Part shown: positions 25,679-33,982 of the stretch, one piece after another
How positions within the stretch are numbered: position 1 is the first letter of the stretch
Layout of the letters: every line of letters starts with the position of its first letter
Assembly: GCF_000011065.1 (NCBI RefSeq)
Contig: NC_004663.1
Coordinates: 124,001-188,000 of the forward strand
DNA length: 64,000 nucleotides
Source: Bacteroides thetaiotaomicron VPI-5482
GTDB taxonomy: Bacteria; Bacteroidota; Bacteroidia; Bacteroidales; Bacteroidaceae
Reading direction: 5' to 3'
Program-made: the position numbers and the translations under genes
The notes under the pieces: model-generated
Told to the model about the DNA's origin: nothing
Seen by the model: only the letters and a program-made list of their open reading frames with translations
The model's database searches: none

Positions 25679-26899
25679 ATGAAGAAGATTGTAGCAGGGT
25701 TGGTTGTAGTACTAGGCTTTTGTGCATGTGCCCATCGGACTTCCGGTACGTTGGATGTGAATAAAGCTCTGGATTATTGCGCGGAACAGACCCAACGTTC
25801 ACTGGTAGAACTGAAAGGAGACTCGGGTATAGACTATACAATGATGCCACGTAATGTCATGGCAGACGAACATCATTGGAACTGTCGGAAAGCAACGAAG
25901 GAAGAATGGTGTGCCGGTTTCTGGCCGGGAGTGTTGTGGTATGATTATGAGTATACACAAGACAAGCATATACTGGAAGAAGCCGAAAAGTTTACGGCAT
26001 CCTTAGAGTTCCTTTCCCGCATTCCGGCTTATGATCATGATCTGGGCTTTTTGGTTTTTTGCAGCTACGGCAACGGATATCGCCTGACCAAGAATCCCGC
26101 TTACAAACAAGTGATTCTGGACACAGCCGATTCATTGGCTACTTTGTTTAATCCGGTAGTCGGCACGATGCTGTCCTGGCCGCGGGAAGTAGAACCCCGC
26201 AACTGGCCCCACAATACCATCATGGACAATATGATCAATCTTGAGATGCTTTTCTGGGCAGCAAAGAACGGGGGGAATCCTTACTTATACGACATCGCTG
26301 TATCTCATGCCGACAAGACTATGAAGTGTCAGTTCCGTCCGGACTATACCTCATATCATGTAGCAGTATATGATACTATTACAGGTAACCTGATTAAAGG
26401 AGTGACTCATCAAGGATATGCGGACAGCACAATGTGGGCACGTGGACAAGCATGGGCTATTTATGGCTACACCGTAGTCTATCGTGAAACGAAAGATCCC
26501 AAATACCTTGACTTTGTGCAGAAAGTAGCTGATGTCTATCTGGAACGCTTGCCCGAAGACAAAGTACCTTATTGGGATTTCAGTGCTCCAGGCATACCCG
26601 ATGTTCCGCGTGATGCTTCGGCGGCTGCCGTAGTTGCTTCCGCACTGCTCGAACTGTCTGCCTATCTCCCCAATGGGAAGGGCAAACACTACAAGGATGC
26701 CGCTATCGAAATGCTGACAAGCCTGAGTTCCGACAATTATCAGAGCGGTAAAAGTAATCCGGCTTTCCTGCTTCATAGCACAGGCCATTGGCCGGCTCAT
26801 TCGGAGATAGACGCTTCTATTATCTATGCAGACTATTATTATATAGAGGCATTGCTTCGTCTGAAACGCCTGCAGGAGGGAGAAGGAGTATTGGGATAG
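25679..26899 (+). CDS. GH88 unsaturated glucuronyl hydrolase
   Basis: 406 aa with a lipobox (VVVLGFCACAHRTSG). GH88 enzymes hydrate and release 4,5-unsaturated uronic acids left by polysaccharide lyases. The alpha/alpha-barrel motifs are visible: WCAGFWPGVLWYDYE, the first catalytic Asp in HDLGF (Asp121), the second in NTIMDNMINLEMLFWA (Asp183) and THQGYADSTMWARGQAWAIYGY, in parts. It starts 60 bp after the GH43 gene and is the last gene of the plus-strand locus, closed by a terminator at 26938-26979. Its presence implies that a lyase acts upstream, fitting the PL gene here. Confidence 0.94.
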   Translation: MKKIVAGLVVVLGFCACAHRTSGTLDVNKALDYCAEQTQRSLVELKGDSGIDYTMMPRNVMADEHHWNCRKATKEEWCAGFWPGVLWYDYEYTQDKHILEEAEKFTASLEFLSRIPAYDHDLGFLVFCSYGNGYRLTKNPAYKQVILDTADSLATLFNPVVGTMLSWPREVEPRNWPHNTIMDNMINLEMLFWAAKNGGNPYLYDIAVSHADKTMKCQFRPDYTSYHVAVYDTITGNLIKGVTHQGYADSTMWARGQAWAIYGYTVVYRETKDPKYLDFVQKVADVYLERLPEDKVPYWDFSAPGIPDVPRDASAAAVVASALLELSAYLPNGKGKHYKDAAIEMLTSLSSDNYQSGKSNPAFLLHSTGHWPAHSEIDASIIYADYYYIEALLRLKRLQEGEGVLG

Positions 26900-26937
26900 A
26901 AATAAAAAGGGGGATGTGTCAGACTTCCCTTTTAACG

Positions 26938-26979
26938 AAATCATCCTCGCCACAGATAGCTGTAGCGAGGATGATTTTA
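26938..26979 (+). terminator. Terminator between GH88 and the NlpE-like gene (both strands)
   Basis: AAATCATCCTCGC (26938-26950) pairs with 26965-26977, with A-rich and T-rich flanks. It can end transcription from the GH88 side and, facing it, from the minus-strand lipoprotein gene. Confidence 0.8.
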
Positions 26980-26998
26980 CTGGTTAGGATTTAGGTTG

Positions 26999-27475
26999 TT
27001 ATTTCTTTACCTTGATGATGTCATAATTCAGATCGCTGACAGCTTCCTGCAGGCTATCGTTTACCAAACGCAGGGTAGTGTCATTTACAATCACAAAATA
27101 CATTGGAGCCTCACCATCATTCGGAGTTAACTTAACAGCTTTGGTAGGTTTTTTGTTCACTACTTTTTGGATAGTCTGTTGTTTTCCTTTAGAAGAGAAG
27201 GTTTTATTCTTACCCTGACCTTCTGCATCGAGGTAAGTCATATCCAGTGTATACGTGGTATCTACACCGTCAGTTGCAGCGTTCAGGGTCAATACGTAGT
27301 CGATACCCGGACCGTCGGCAGCAGGGAGTGTACCTTCATAAACTTCGGTCACTTCTGTGATCGGAGCCATTTCTATAGAAAGACTGTCTGCTTCTGCCTC
27401 TGCGGCTTTGTTGGCTTTTGACTGGCAAGATGCCAAAGCAGCTACGACTGCTGCTAACATAATTACTTTTTTCAT
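26999..27475 (-). CDS. NlpE-like lipoprotein lacking the CXXC motif
   Basis: 158 aa with a lipobox (VVAALASCQSKANK). The N-terminal NlpE-type domain is recognisable at YEGTLPAADGPGIDYVLTLN. In E. coli NlpE, a copper-response and envelope-stress lipoprotein, the corresponding stretch carries a CXXC pair; here Ala and Gly replace both Cys. Metal or disulfide sensing by that pair is therefore not possible. It is a stand-alone gene flanked by terminators or other operons. Its role in Bacteroides is not known to me. Confidence 0.8.
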   Translation of the reverse strand: MKKVIMLAAVVAALASCQSKANKAAEAEADSLSIEMAPITEVTEVYEGTLPAADGPGIDYVLTLNAATDGVDTTYTLDMTYLDAEGQGKNKTFSSKGKQQTIQKVVNKKPTKAVKLTPNDGEAPMYFVIVNDTTLRLVNDSLQEAVSDLNYDIIKVKK

Positions 27476-27534
27476 CGTTAAGTGCTTTAAGTTAATATAA
27501 ATATAGTGAGCTTACTGCTCGGGTTATTTTTTCT

Positions 27535-28824
27535 TTATTCTTCTTCGTCCCGTTTGATGACCAGCAGTTTGTCTACCCGTCCGCGGTCCATATCTACTAC
27601 TTCGAATTGCAGGTTCTTGTAGGTGAAGATATCTCCGGCTTTCGGGATACCGCCCAGCAGGAACATTGCCAATCCTCCGAGGGTCGTGAAGTCTTCGTCC
27701 TCCAGGTCTTCATAAGATAGGATTCCCATCTCTTCCATAAAGTCCTTGATGTTCATCGAAGCCTCCACCAGCATCGAACCATCCTGTCTTCTGACGATAT
27801 CTTCCTCTTCCGTATCGTCCTCTTCAAGGATGTCTCCGAAGATGCTTTCGGTAAGGTCGTGCAGGGTAATGATACCTTCTGTACTACCATACTCGTTAAC
27901 AACAACTCCGAACTTGTTTTTGTTCTTCTTGAACAGCTCTAAAATTTTATTTGCATATAAACTTTCGGGGATAAACAGAGCCGGACGGGCTATTTCGCGC
28001 AGATTGAACTCTTTTTTATTGCCTACCATCAGAATAATATCCTTTACGGATACCACACCGATAATCTCGTCTTTCCGCTCGTCCACCAACAGATATTTGC
28101 TGTAGTGCTCTTCTTCGATTGTCTTCATCACCTTGTCTTTCGTATCGTCGGGATGGAAGATGACAAGGTCTCTGCGGTGCGTCATCAGTTCATTGGCACG
28201 TTTGTCCGAGAAGCGGAACACATCACGCAGCATTTCCGTCTCTTCCTTGTCGATCACTCCCTGTTCGGAGCTTTGGTGGAGAATCATTTTGATCTCTTCC
28301 TGTGTCATCGGGCGTTCTTCGTTCTTTACGCCGATGATTCTGTTCAGCAGGCGGGTGGAGATACTGAGAAACCAGACGAACGGATAGGATACTTTCGTCA
28401 ATAAAATCATAATCGGGCTGAACAAGGTTGCGTACCGTTCCGGATTGCTGAGGGCAATGGACTTGGGAACCAGCTCTCCGATGATAAGAGAGAGATAGGT
28501 GATGATTACCACAGTGGTGATCATGGCCAGATTACGTGCATAGGCTTCCGCTCCCGGTATGAGGGAGAAGAGCGGAACAAGGTCGTCTGCGATAGCGACA
28601 CCACCATAGGCACCGGATACGATACCGATCAGGGTAATACCGATTTGAATGGTGGACAAGAACTTTTCGGGTTCTTCCAGTTGTTTCAGTACTCCACGTG
28701 CAGATTTGTTGCCTTTTCCGGCGAGAGTTTCGAGACGTGCTTTGCTGGATGATACCAGCGCAATTTCGTACATGGCAAAGATGCCATTCAGTACAAGTAA
28801 GAGAAGTATGATAAGAAATTCCAT
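27535..28824 (-). CDS. CNNM/CorC-type membrane protein with CBS domains (hemolysin-like)
   Basis: 429 aa. The N-terminal DUF21/CNNM transmembrane domain covers about residues 1-190 (LIILLLLVLNGIFAMYEIALVSSS and two further hydrophobic spans). A CBS pair follows at about 205-325 (MTHRRDLVIFHPDD to GIITLHDLTESIFGDI). The CorC_HlyC domain is at about 340-425. The family is linked to magnesium or other divalent-metal efflux in the inner membrane; the hemolysin name is historic. No operon partner is obvious. Confidence 0.93.
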   Translation of the reverse strand: MEFLIILLLLVLNGIFAMYEIALVSSSKARLETLAGKGNKSARGVLKQLEEPEKFLSTIQIGITLIGIVSGAYGGVAIADDLVPLFSLIPGAEAYARNLAMITTVVIITYLSLIIGELVPKSIALSNPERYATLFSPIMILLTKVSYPFVWFLSISTRLLNRIIGVKNEERPMTQEEIKMILHQSSEQGVIDKEETEMLRDVFRFSDKRANELMTHRRDLVIFHPDDTKDKVMKTIEEEHYSKYLLVDERKDEIIGVVSVKDIILMVGNKKEFNLREIARPALFIPESLYANKILELFKKNKNKFGVVVNEYGSTEGIITLHDLTESIFGDILEEDDTEEEDIVRRQDGSMLVEASMNIKDFMEEMGILSYEDLEDEDFTTLGGLAMFLLGGIPKAGDIFTYKNLQFEVVDMDRGRVDKLLVIKRDEEE

Positions 28825-28962
28825 AAATGGATTTAAATGATTATTGCCGTGAAATTAAATGAAATCACGACATCATGCAAATATGTGCTGTATATTAATG
28901 ATTTTTTAATAAACAATTGGTGCGGAATGGTGATGTATTCTTTGAAATGAGGGGGCTTAAGA

Positions 28963-29019
28963 ACAAAAGAACATATTCCGAGGTTGCAAAGTAAATGCTC
29001 TCGGAATATGTTCTTTTGT
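28963..29019 (-). terminator. Strong terminator of the M48 protease gene
   Basis: A 20-bp perfect inverted repeat (28963-28982 with 29000-29019) around a 17-base loop, 22 bp after the M48 stop codon on the minus strand. The arms end in ACAAAAG/CTTTTGT, giving a T-rich tail inside the stem. Confidence 0.8.
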
Positions 29020-29041
29020 AATTTCTGATCTTGAGTCTTTT

Positions 29042-29827
29042 TTATTGTTTGTATTTATCAGCCAGTTCTTTAGCACGGGCTACACGTTTGGCAGTGTCGG
29101 GGTGTGAAGAAAACATTCTCTGCATGTAGGAAGATGCGGGAGCCCCATTGGACAATTCGAGAAGCTTATTCAGTGATTTGTACATACCATAAGGGTCGAT
29201 GTTGTTTTTTACGCAGAACTCTACGCCGTAGGCATCTGCTTCGTACTCTTGTTTCTGTGAGTATTGTGCGCCGGCAAGTGCTTCTGCCATTGCTCCCAGT
29301 TCAGAGTCAGTCAGTTTGGCGACCTGGCTGCTGGCTGCTCCTGCCGCATTCTTTACAGCCGAACGGAAATATGCATTCTTCATTGCGTCTTTAGAGTCGG
29401 TATGGATGACATGACCGATCTCATGACCGATTACTGCCATTACTTCTTCGTCAGTCATGACGTCCATCAGTCCGGCACAGATACGCACGCTGCCGTCACC
29501 ACAGGCGAAAGCGTTAACGTCCACTACTTCATATACGCCAAAGTTAACTTTCATACCATCTACTTCTTTGATGTTTCCGGTCAGTCTTTCCAGGCGTTTT
29601 CCGTATTCGCTGTCCGGTTTGGTCAGTGGGTTATGCTTGTCCATCCATTCCATATACTCCTTGCTCATAGCAGCAATGTCGGCGTCAGATAGAGAGATTG
29701 CTTGTGCGGCATCTTTTCCTGCTTGAATAGCTTTGCCTAAATTGAATTTCTTGAATTGTGCTGAAGCGTTAAAACAACTCATGCCCAAAAATAACAGGGC
29801 TACTAATGCAATTTGTTTTTTCATCAT
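29042..29827 (-). CDS. M48 family zinc metalloprotease
   Basis: 261 aa with a signal peptide (MKKQIALVALLFLGMSCFNASA); a Cys inside it could also serve as a lipobox. The HExxH zinc motif is in AVIGHEIGHVIHTD (about residues 135-145) and the third ligand Glu in KQEYEADAYG. It resembles the small periplasmic Loi/BepA-like M48 peptidases that act in envelope protein quality control. It is downstream of the TonB receptor gene on the same strand, 35 bp away. Confidence 0.93.
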   Translation of the reverse strand: MMKKQIALVALLFLGMSCFNASAQFKKFNLGKAIQAGKDAAQAISLSDADIAAMSKEYMEWMDKHNPLTKPDSEYGKRLERLTGNIKEVDGMKVNFGVYEVVDVNAFACGDGSVRICAGLMDVMTDEEVMAVIGHEIGHVIHTDSKDAMKNAYFRSAVKNAAGAASSQVAKLTDSELGAMAEALAGAQYSQKQEYEADAYGVEFCVKNNIDPYGMYKSLNKLLELSNGAPASSYMQRMFSSHPDTAKRVARAKELADKYKQ

Positions 29828-29862
29828 AGTGAATTTTTAGTTTGTTATTATATAATATAGTG

Positions 29863-32241
29863 TTAGTATTCAAACGTGATTCCCAAAGTCGGCAGCAGTG
29901 TACCGCTTTCTTGCTTGAGCGACTTCATGACATACCGTTGTTCGGCTATCGGTGCGTCCGGATTCTTGATTACTCCGGTGCTCATTAATACATCTGCCTG
30001 TTTCAGCTTGCTGCCCGCGATATTCTGCAGATCGATGTAGAAACCCAGCATACAGCGCTTCAGATAGAATGTTTTGTCTATGCGGATATCTACCTGAGTG
30101 AAGGCCGGGAGTCGTTCTTCATTGTATCGGGTATAGTCGTAATACGGTTTTCCCTGTGCATTCCAGGCTGTTACCAGAGATGACTTGTCGGCATCATAAG
30201 GAGTATAGGGGGCACCGCCTATACAGCTGACTTTCATTCCGACGCTCCAGTGCCGGGGGAGATTGTAAGTTCCCCGCAAGTTGAAAATAAAGCGGTTGTC
30301 CCATGCGGAAGCGATGTACTCGCTTTCCTTATCAGTACGATATTCGCTTTTAAAGAGCGTGAAAGATGAGGCGAGATTCAGTTTCTTGGCGACCAGCCAT
30401 TTAAGGAGAAGCTCTGCTCCGTAAGACCGTCCCTGTGCGGTGGAAGTAAGCAGCTCATTGCCAATCACTCCGTAATCGTTTCCTTTGCAGGTCAACGGAA
30501 TGCCGTCGGCTACGGAAAGAGGAATTTTGTCATAATCTTTATAGAATCCTTCGACGGATACTTCGAAGGTATCGCCCTTTCTCCAGTTCAGTCCTACGCT
30601 ACCCTGGCTGACTTGCATATAGCGGAGCGCATACTTGTTGGCATAGAGTCCGTTATTGTTTTTAAAGCCGAGAGCGGTGTAGGGAGGCAGTTGATAATAG
30701 AGTCCTGCGTTTCCGCTCAGCGACCAGTGCTCCGTCAGTTGATAGGAGAGTGACAGGCGGGGAGAGAGCTGGTCGGACAGGTCTTTCATGGCTGCCGAGT
30801 AGTTGTTGGCATCGGCACGCAGTCCCAGAGAAGCCGTAAAACGCTCGTCTATGGAGGTGTAATTGACTGTTCCGAAAAGTCCCCAACGCATGATGCCCAG
30901 ATAGGTATGGTAGTCGAACGTCTGCGCACGGTCGGTGTATACCTTCTGAAAGGTGGTGTTGCTATACTGGCTATAGTCCAGACTGGTTCCGACTGTGACT
31001 TTCCAGTTGCGGAAAGACGAACTGTTCTCAAGACGGAGCTGAGTATTTTGTTCCGTAGAACGGAGGCGGAGCATCAGATGCTCCGGATCGCTTTCGTCGT
31101 TCTGCTGATATTTGGTGTTCCGGTTGTTCAGATAACTGTGACTGGCAACGACTGACTGCACGTGTGCCCCCGCATAGTGCCGGTATACGGCACCTAGAGT
31201 GAACGTCTCCTGCTGAATCTTAGGCAGGTAACTGAGGATGTATTCGTTGTCTTCATCGTCGGCTTTGGTGTTTAGCTTCATCTTATCAATACCGCCCAGC
31301 CCTAGTACAGTCAATTCATTCCGGGCGTCAAACCTTGTTTTCAGCTTGAATTGCGCATCCGTAAAAGTCGGCAGAAAGGGCAGCCCGAGCATATCAAACA
31401 AGAATTGCAGGTAGGACTGACGGACGGAAACCAGATAGGAAGTCTTTTTGCCCAAATGTCCGTTGGAGGCAAGGGAGACTTCGGAAGCTCCGAGAGTAGC
31501 TTTCAGGGAATTGCGTTCCATGTCCCCGTCGCGCAATTTGAAGTCGAGCACGGAACTGAGCGCATTTCCTTTGTCTGTCGGGAAGGCTCCGGTATAGAAG
31601 TTCACTTCCCGTATCAGGTCGGCATTAAGGATACCTACCGGACCGCCCGATGCTCCCTGTGTGCTGAAATGGTTGATATTAGGGATCTCTACTCCGTCCA
31701 GGTAAAAGCGGTTTTCGGAAGGCGATCCGCCGCGTACGATCAGGTCGTTACGGTATCCTATCGGTGAGAAGGCAACTCCCGGATAAGACTGTACGATGCA
31801 TGAGATGTCCCGGTTGGCTCCCGGACTTTTTTCTATTTCCTGCAGTCCGATGATGCGCAGGCTGACCGGACTTTCAATGTCCCGGCGGAAAGGGGAGGCG
31901 GTGACGGTCACTCCTTCCAGTTCCGTCTGATTCTCTTCCATCTCTATTTGTATATGTAGGTCTCTGGTCGAAAGTATGTATTCGGGGGTAGTGACAGTTT
32001 TGTATCCGATAGCGGACGCTTGCAGGCGATAGATGCCGGGCGGTACTTGCCCGATCGAGAACTTACCTTCGGCATTCGTCACTCCGCCTTTATTGAGTCC
32101 GACAATCATTACATTGATAAATTCCAATGGCTGACGGCTGGATTTATCAATGACTGTTCCCTTCACTTGGTGGACAGGCTGTGCCAGAAGGAAGGATATG
32201 GTTATGTTGCAAAACAGCAGAAGCGACAGTAGTCTTTTCAT
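29863..32241 (-). CDS. TonB-dependent receptor, not SusC type
   Basis: 792 aa with a signal peptide. It has a carboxypeptidase-D-like N-terminal domain (VKGTVIDKSSRQPLEFINVMI, in parts), then a plug (NDLIVRGGSPSENRFYLDGVEIPNINHFS, in parts) and a shortened barrel ending in ITFEY. No SusD gene is near, so it is more likely a receptor for a small ligand or metal complex than a glycan importer. A -7 box (TAACTTTG on the minus strand, 32264-32271) lies 23 bp before its start and is back-to-back with the promoter of the DUF2007 gene. Confidence 0.92.
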   Translation of the reverse strand: MKRLLSLLLFCNITISFLLAQPVHQVKGTVIDKSSRQPLEFINVMIVGLNKGGVTNAEGKFSIGQVPPGIYRLQASAIGYKTVTTPEYILSTRDLHIQIEMEENQTELEGVTVTASPFRRDIESPVSLRIIGLQEIEKSPGANRDISCIVQSYPGVAFSPIGYRNDLIVRGGSPSENRFYLDGVEIPNINHFSTQGASGGPVGILNADLIREVNFYTGAFPTDKGNALSSVLDFKLRDGDMERNSLKATLGASEVSLASNGHLGKKTSYLVSVRQSYLQFLFDMLGLPFLPTFTDAQFKLKTRFDARNELTVLGLGGIDKMKLNTKADDEDNEYILSYLPKIQQETFTLGAVYRHYAGAHVQSVVASHSYLNNRNTKYQQNDESDPEHLMLRLRSTEQNTQLRLENSSSFRNWKVTVGTSLDYSQYSNTTFQKVYTDRAQTFDYHTYLGIMRWGLFGTVNYTSIDERFTASLGLRADANNYSAAMKDLSDQLSPRLSLSYQLTEHWSLSGNAGLYYQLPPYTALGFKNNNGLYANKYALRYMQVSQGSVGLNWRKGDTFEVSVEGFYKDYDKIPLSVADGIPLTCKGNDYGVIGNELLTSTAQGRSYGAELLLKWLVAKKLNLASSFTLFKSEYRTDKESEYIASAWDNRFIFNLRGTYNLPRHWSVGMKVSCIGGAPYTPYDADKSSLVTAWNAQGKPYYDYTRYNEERLPAFTQVDIRIDKTFYLKRCMLGFYIDLQNIAGSKLKQADVLMSTGVIKNPDAPIAEQRYVMKSLKQESGTLLPTLGITFEY

Positions 32242-32263
32242 GTTATTTGTAGTTTAGCGACTG

Positions 32264-32271
32264 CAAAGTTA
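32264..32271 (-). promoter_or_regulatory. Probable -7 box of the TonB receptor gene
   Basis: The minus strand reads TAACTTTG, a full match to TAnnTTTG, 23 bp before the start codon at 32241. Confidence 0.55.
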
Positions 32272-32282
32272 ATGGAAAATAG

Positions 32283-32313
32283 TTTCACATTTCAATTTTA
32301 TGTTCTATTTTTG
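32283..32313 (+). promoter_or_regulatory. Promoter of the DUF2007 gene
   Basis: TTTC (32283-32286), a 19-bp spacer and TATTTTTG (32306-32313) fit the Bacteroides promoter closely. The start codon is at 32339. Confidence 0.65.
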
Positions 32314-32338
32314 TGGGAATAATAAAATCTGGTTAAGT

Positions 32339-32773
32339 ATGAAAACCGTAAAATTGATTACCTGTAATGACGCGATGAAGGCGCATATCCTTCAAGGGGC
32401 GCTGGAGAATGAGGGCATTGAATCTATTCTGCATAATGAGAACTTTTCTACTTTGTATAAAAGTTGCGTGAGCAGTATTGCGGGAGTGGATATCCTGGTA
32501 GCGGATGAAGATTATGAGAAAGCCGTTCAGGTGCTGAGGCAGAACCAAAGCTGGCCCGAAGAACTGACGCTCTGTCCTTATTGCGGTTCGTCCGATATTA
32601 AATTCGTATTGAGAAAAGGACACAAACTGCGTGCTGTTGGCGCAGCTGTACTTTCCATGCTGGCAGCGGCGCCTCCGGGGGACAATCATTGGGAATATAC
32701 TTGCCAGCAGTGTCATCAGACTTTTGAGACACCTGTTGCCGAATTTCAACCTTCGGGAGAAGACGAAGAATGA
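32339..32773 (+). CDS. DUF2007-type protein with C-terminal zinc ribbon
   Basis: 144 aa from the ATG at 32339; an upstream extension of the frame would overlap the promoter. Residues 1-75 fit DUF2007, a putative signal-transducing domain (ITCNDAMKAHILQGALENEG and ILVADEDYEKAVQVL). The C-terminal part has two Cys pairs, CPYC and CQQC, about 37 residues apart, which suggest a zinc ribbon. Its role is unknown. Its stop codon is 26 bp before the ATG of the esterase gene, so the two may be co-transcribed. Confidence 0.82.
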   Translation: MKTVKLITCNDAMKAHILQGALENEGIESILHNENFSTLYKSCVSSIAGVDILVADEDYEKAVQVLRQNQSWPEELTLCPYCGSSDIKFVLRKGHKLRAVGAAVLSMLAAAPPGDNHWEYTCQQCHQTFETPVAEFQPSGEDEE

Positions 32774-32799
32774 TTGGATCTAAACATATTATAAACACA

Positions 32800-33618
32800 A
32801 TGAAAAAGAAAAAACTTCTATTAATCGCTCTTTTGTTAGTTGGGGCAGCGTCTTCTTTTGCTGCCAAAGTAGATACGTTATTAGTGAAAAGTCCTTCCAT
32901 GAACAAGGACATCAAGGTAGTAGTAGTCACTCCGGATGCGGCATTGGGAAAGAAAGCTACGGCGTGTCCTACTGTTTATCTCTTGCATGGTTTTGGCGGA
33001 CATGCCAAGACGTGGATTGAGATTAAACCCAATCTGCCTCAGATCGCGGATGAGAAAGGAATCATATTTGTTTGCCCGGACGGAAGTACCAGCTGGTATT
33101 GGGACAGTCCGAAAGACCCGTCTTTCCGATATGAAACTTTTGTCTCATCGGAACTGGTGAAGTATATCGACGGACATTACAAGACAATCACCGACCGCAA
33201 GGGGCGTGCCATTACCGGTCTGAGTATGGGCGGACATGGTGGTCTGTGGACTGCTATCCGTCATAAAGATACCTTTGGCGCTTGTGGAAGTACAAGTGGA
33301 GGTGTAGACATTCGTCCGTTCCCGAAGAATTGGGACATGGCAAAACGCCTGGGGGATTATGAATCTAACAAGGAAATATGGGATACGCATACTGTAATCA
33401 ATCAGATTGATAAGATTCAGAACGGGGATTTGGCAATTATCTTTGATTGTGGCGAGGCTGACTTCTTCATTCAGGTGAATAAGGATTTGCACAACCGCTT
33501 ATTGGAAAAGAAGATCGATCATGATTTTATCACCCGTCCCGGAGGACATACCGGAGAATACTGGAATAACGCTATCGATTACCAGATTTTGTTCTTTGAT
33601 AAATTCTTCAAGAAATAA
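32800..33618 (+). CDS. Secreted esterase of the esterase-D/CE1-like family
   Basis: 272 aa. The ATG at 32800 is chosen because it starts a clear signal peptide (MKKKKLLLIALLLVGAASSFA). The alpha/beta-hydrolase features are complete: an oxyanion region (YLLHGFGGHAKTW), the nucleophile elbow GLSMGG, the acid Asp in FDCGEADFF and the His in RPGGHTGEYW. Relatives include acetyl-xylan and feruloyl esterases as well as S-formylglutathione hydrolases. With a signal peptide, a periplasmic carbohydrate esterase is likely, though it is not next to a PUL. Confidence 0.88.
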   Translation: MKKKKLLLIALLLVGAASSFAAKVDTLLVKSPSMNKDIKVVVVTPDAALGKKATACPTVYLLHGFGGHAKTWIEIKPNLPQIADEKGIIFVCPDGSTSWYWDSPKDPSFRYETFVSSELVKYIDGHYKTITDRKGRAITGLSMGGHGGLWTAIRHKDTFGACGSTSGGVDIRPFPKNWDMAKRLGDYESNKEIWDTHTVINQIDKIQNGDLAIIFDCGEADFFIQVNKDLHNRLLEKKIDHDFITRPGGHTGEYWNNAIDYQILFFDKFFKK

Positions 33619-33630
33619 AACCGGAAAAGC

Positions 33631-33661
33631 TTGACTTTTGCATCCGGATGTCGTATCTTTG
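33631..33661 (+). promoter_or_regulatory. Promoter not followed by a protein gene
   Basis: TTGA (33631-33634), 19 bp, then TATCTTTG (33654-33661). A perfect 10-bp palindrome CATCCGGATG (33641-33650) lies between the boxes and could be an operator. The next protein gene downstream is on the other strand. Confidence 0.6.
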
Positions 33662-33666
33662 GAGAC

Positions 33667-33733
33667 ATAATCATATAGTAGATTGAAATTAAACTACGAT
33701 AGAAGGAGGAAGTGAAAACTTTCTCCTTTTTTT
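33667..33733 (+). ncRNA. Candidate small RNA of about 67 nt
   Basis: A well-spaced promoter ends at 33661 and an intrinsic terminator lies at 33703-33733, with no start codon plus open frame of note between. Transcription from about 33667 would give a 65-70 nt RNA with a small 5' stem (GTAG...CTAC) and the terminator hairpin. Alternatively the terminator belongs only to the esterase gene 85 bp upstream. Confidence 0.45.
33703..33733 (+). terminator. Rho-independent terminator
   Basis: AAGGAGGAAG (33703-33712) pairs with 33719-33728 with one G-T pair, followed by a T run to 33733. It would end both the esterase transcript and the candidate small RNA. Confidence 0.8.
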
Positions 33734-33736
33734 GTG

Positions 33737-33939
33737 TACTACTTGGTGAGGAACTGTTCAGATCGGTGCTGGGAGTGGTTCAGCTTGGTGCTTATTGAAA
33801 TTTAGAAGGGATGTCGGGAAGAATTAGAAGGTATGTTAAGGCAAATTACATACTATGTTAAGTGTAATCAGATGCTTTGTTAGGTGAAAACGGAGGCTTT
33901 GTTTCGATAAACAGACTTTTATGTAGCGGAAAAGGTCAG
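33737..33939. repeat. Array B: about nine degenerate units at 22-bp pitch
   Basis: TTCAGATCGGTG (33757) and TTCAGCTTGGTG (33779) are 22 bp apart, with a weaker copy (TACTACTTGGTG) at 33737. GGTGCT recurs at 33765 and 33787. Further on, ATGT/TTGT-type cores start at 33811, 33833, 33855, 33877, 33899 and 33921, again exactly 22 bp apart, two of them reading ATGTTAAG. The phase is the same throughout after 33757. It shares pitch and the TTCA-N5-GTG pattern with arrays A and C. Confidence 0.75.
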
Positions 33940-33982
33940 TCGGAGTTAAGAATCTATAAATCTGCTCTTGACAAGAATCGGG

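Larger units (their letters stand above)
33619..33982. other. Intergenic region with a promoter, a terminator and a 22-bp-pitch repeat array
   Basis: No protein gene is supported in these 364 bp. It contains a promoter at 33631-33661, a probable small RNA ending at a terminator (33703-33733) and repeat array B (33737-33939). Confidence 0.7.
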
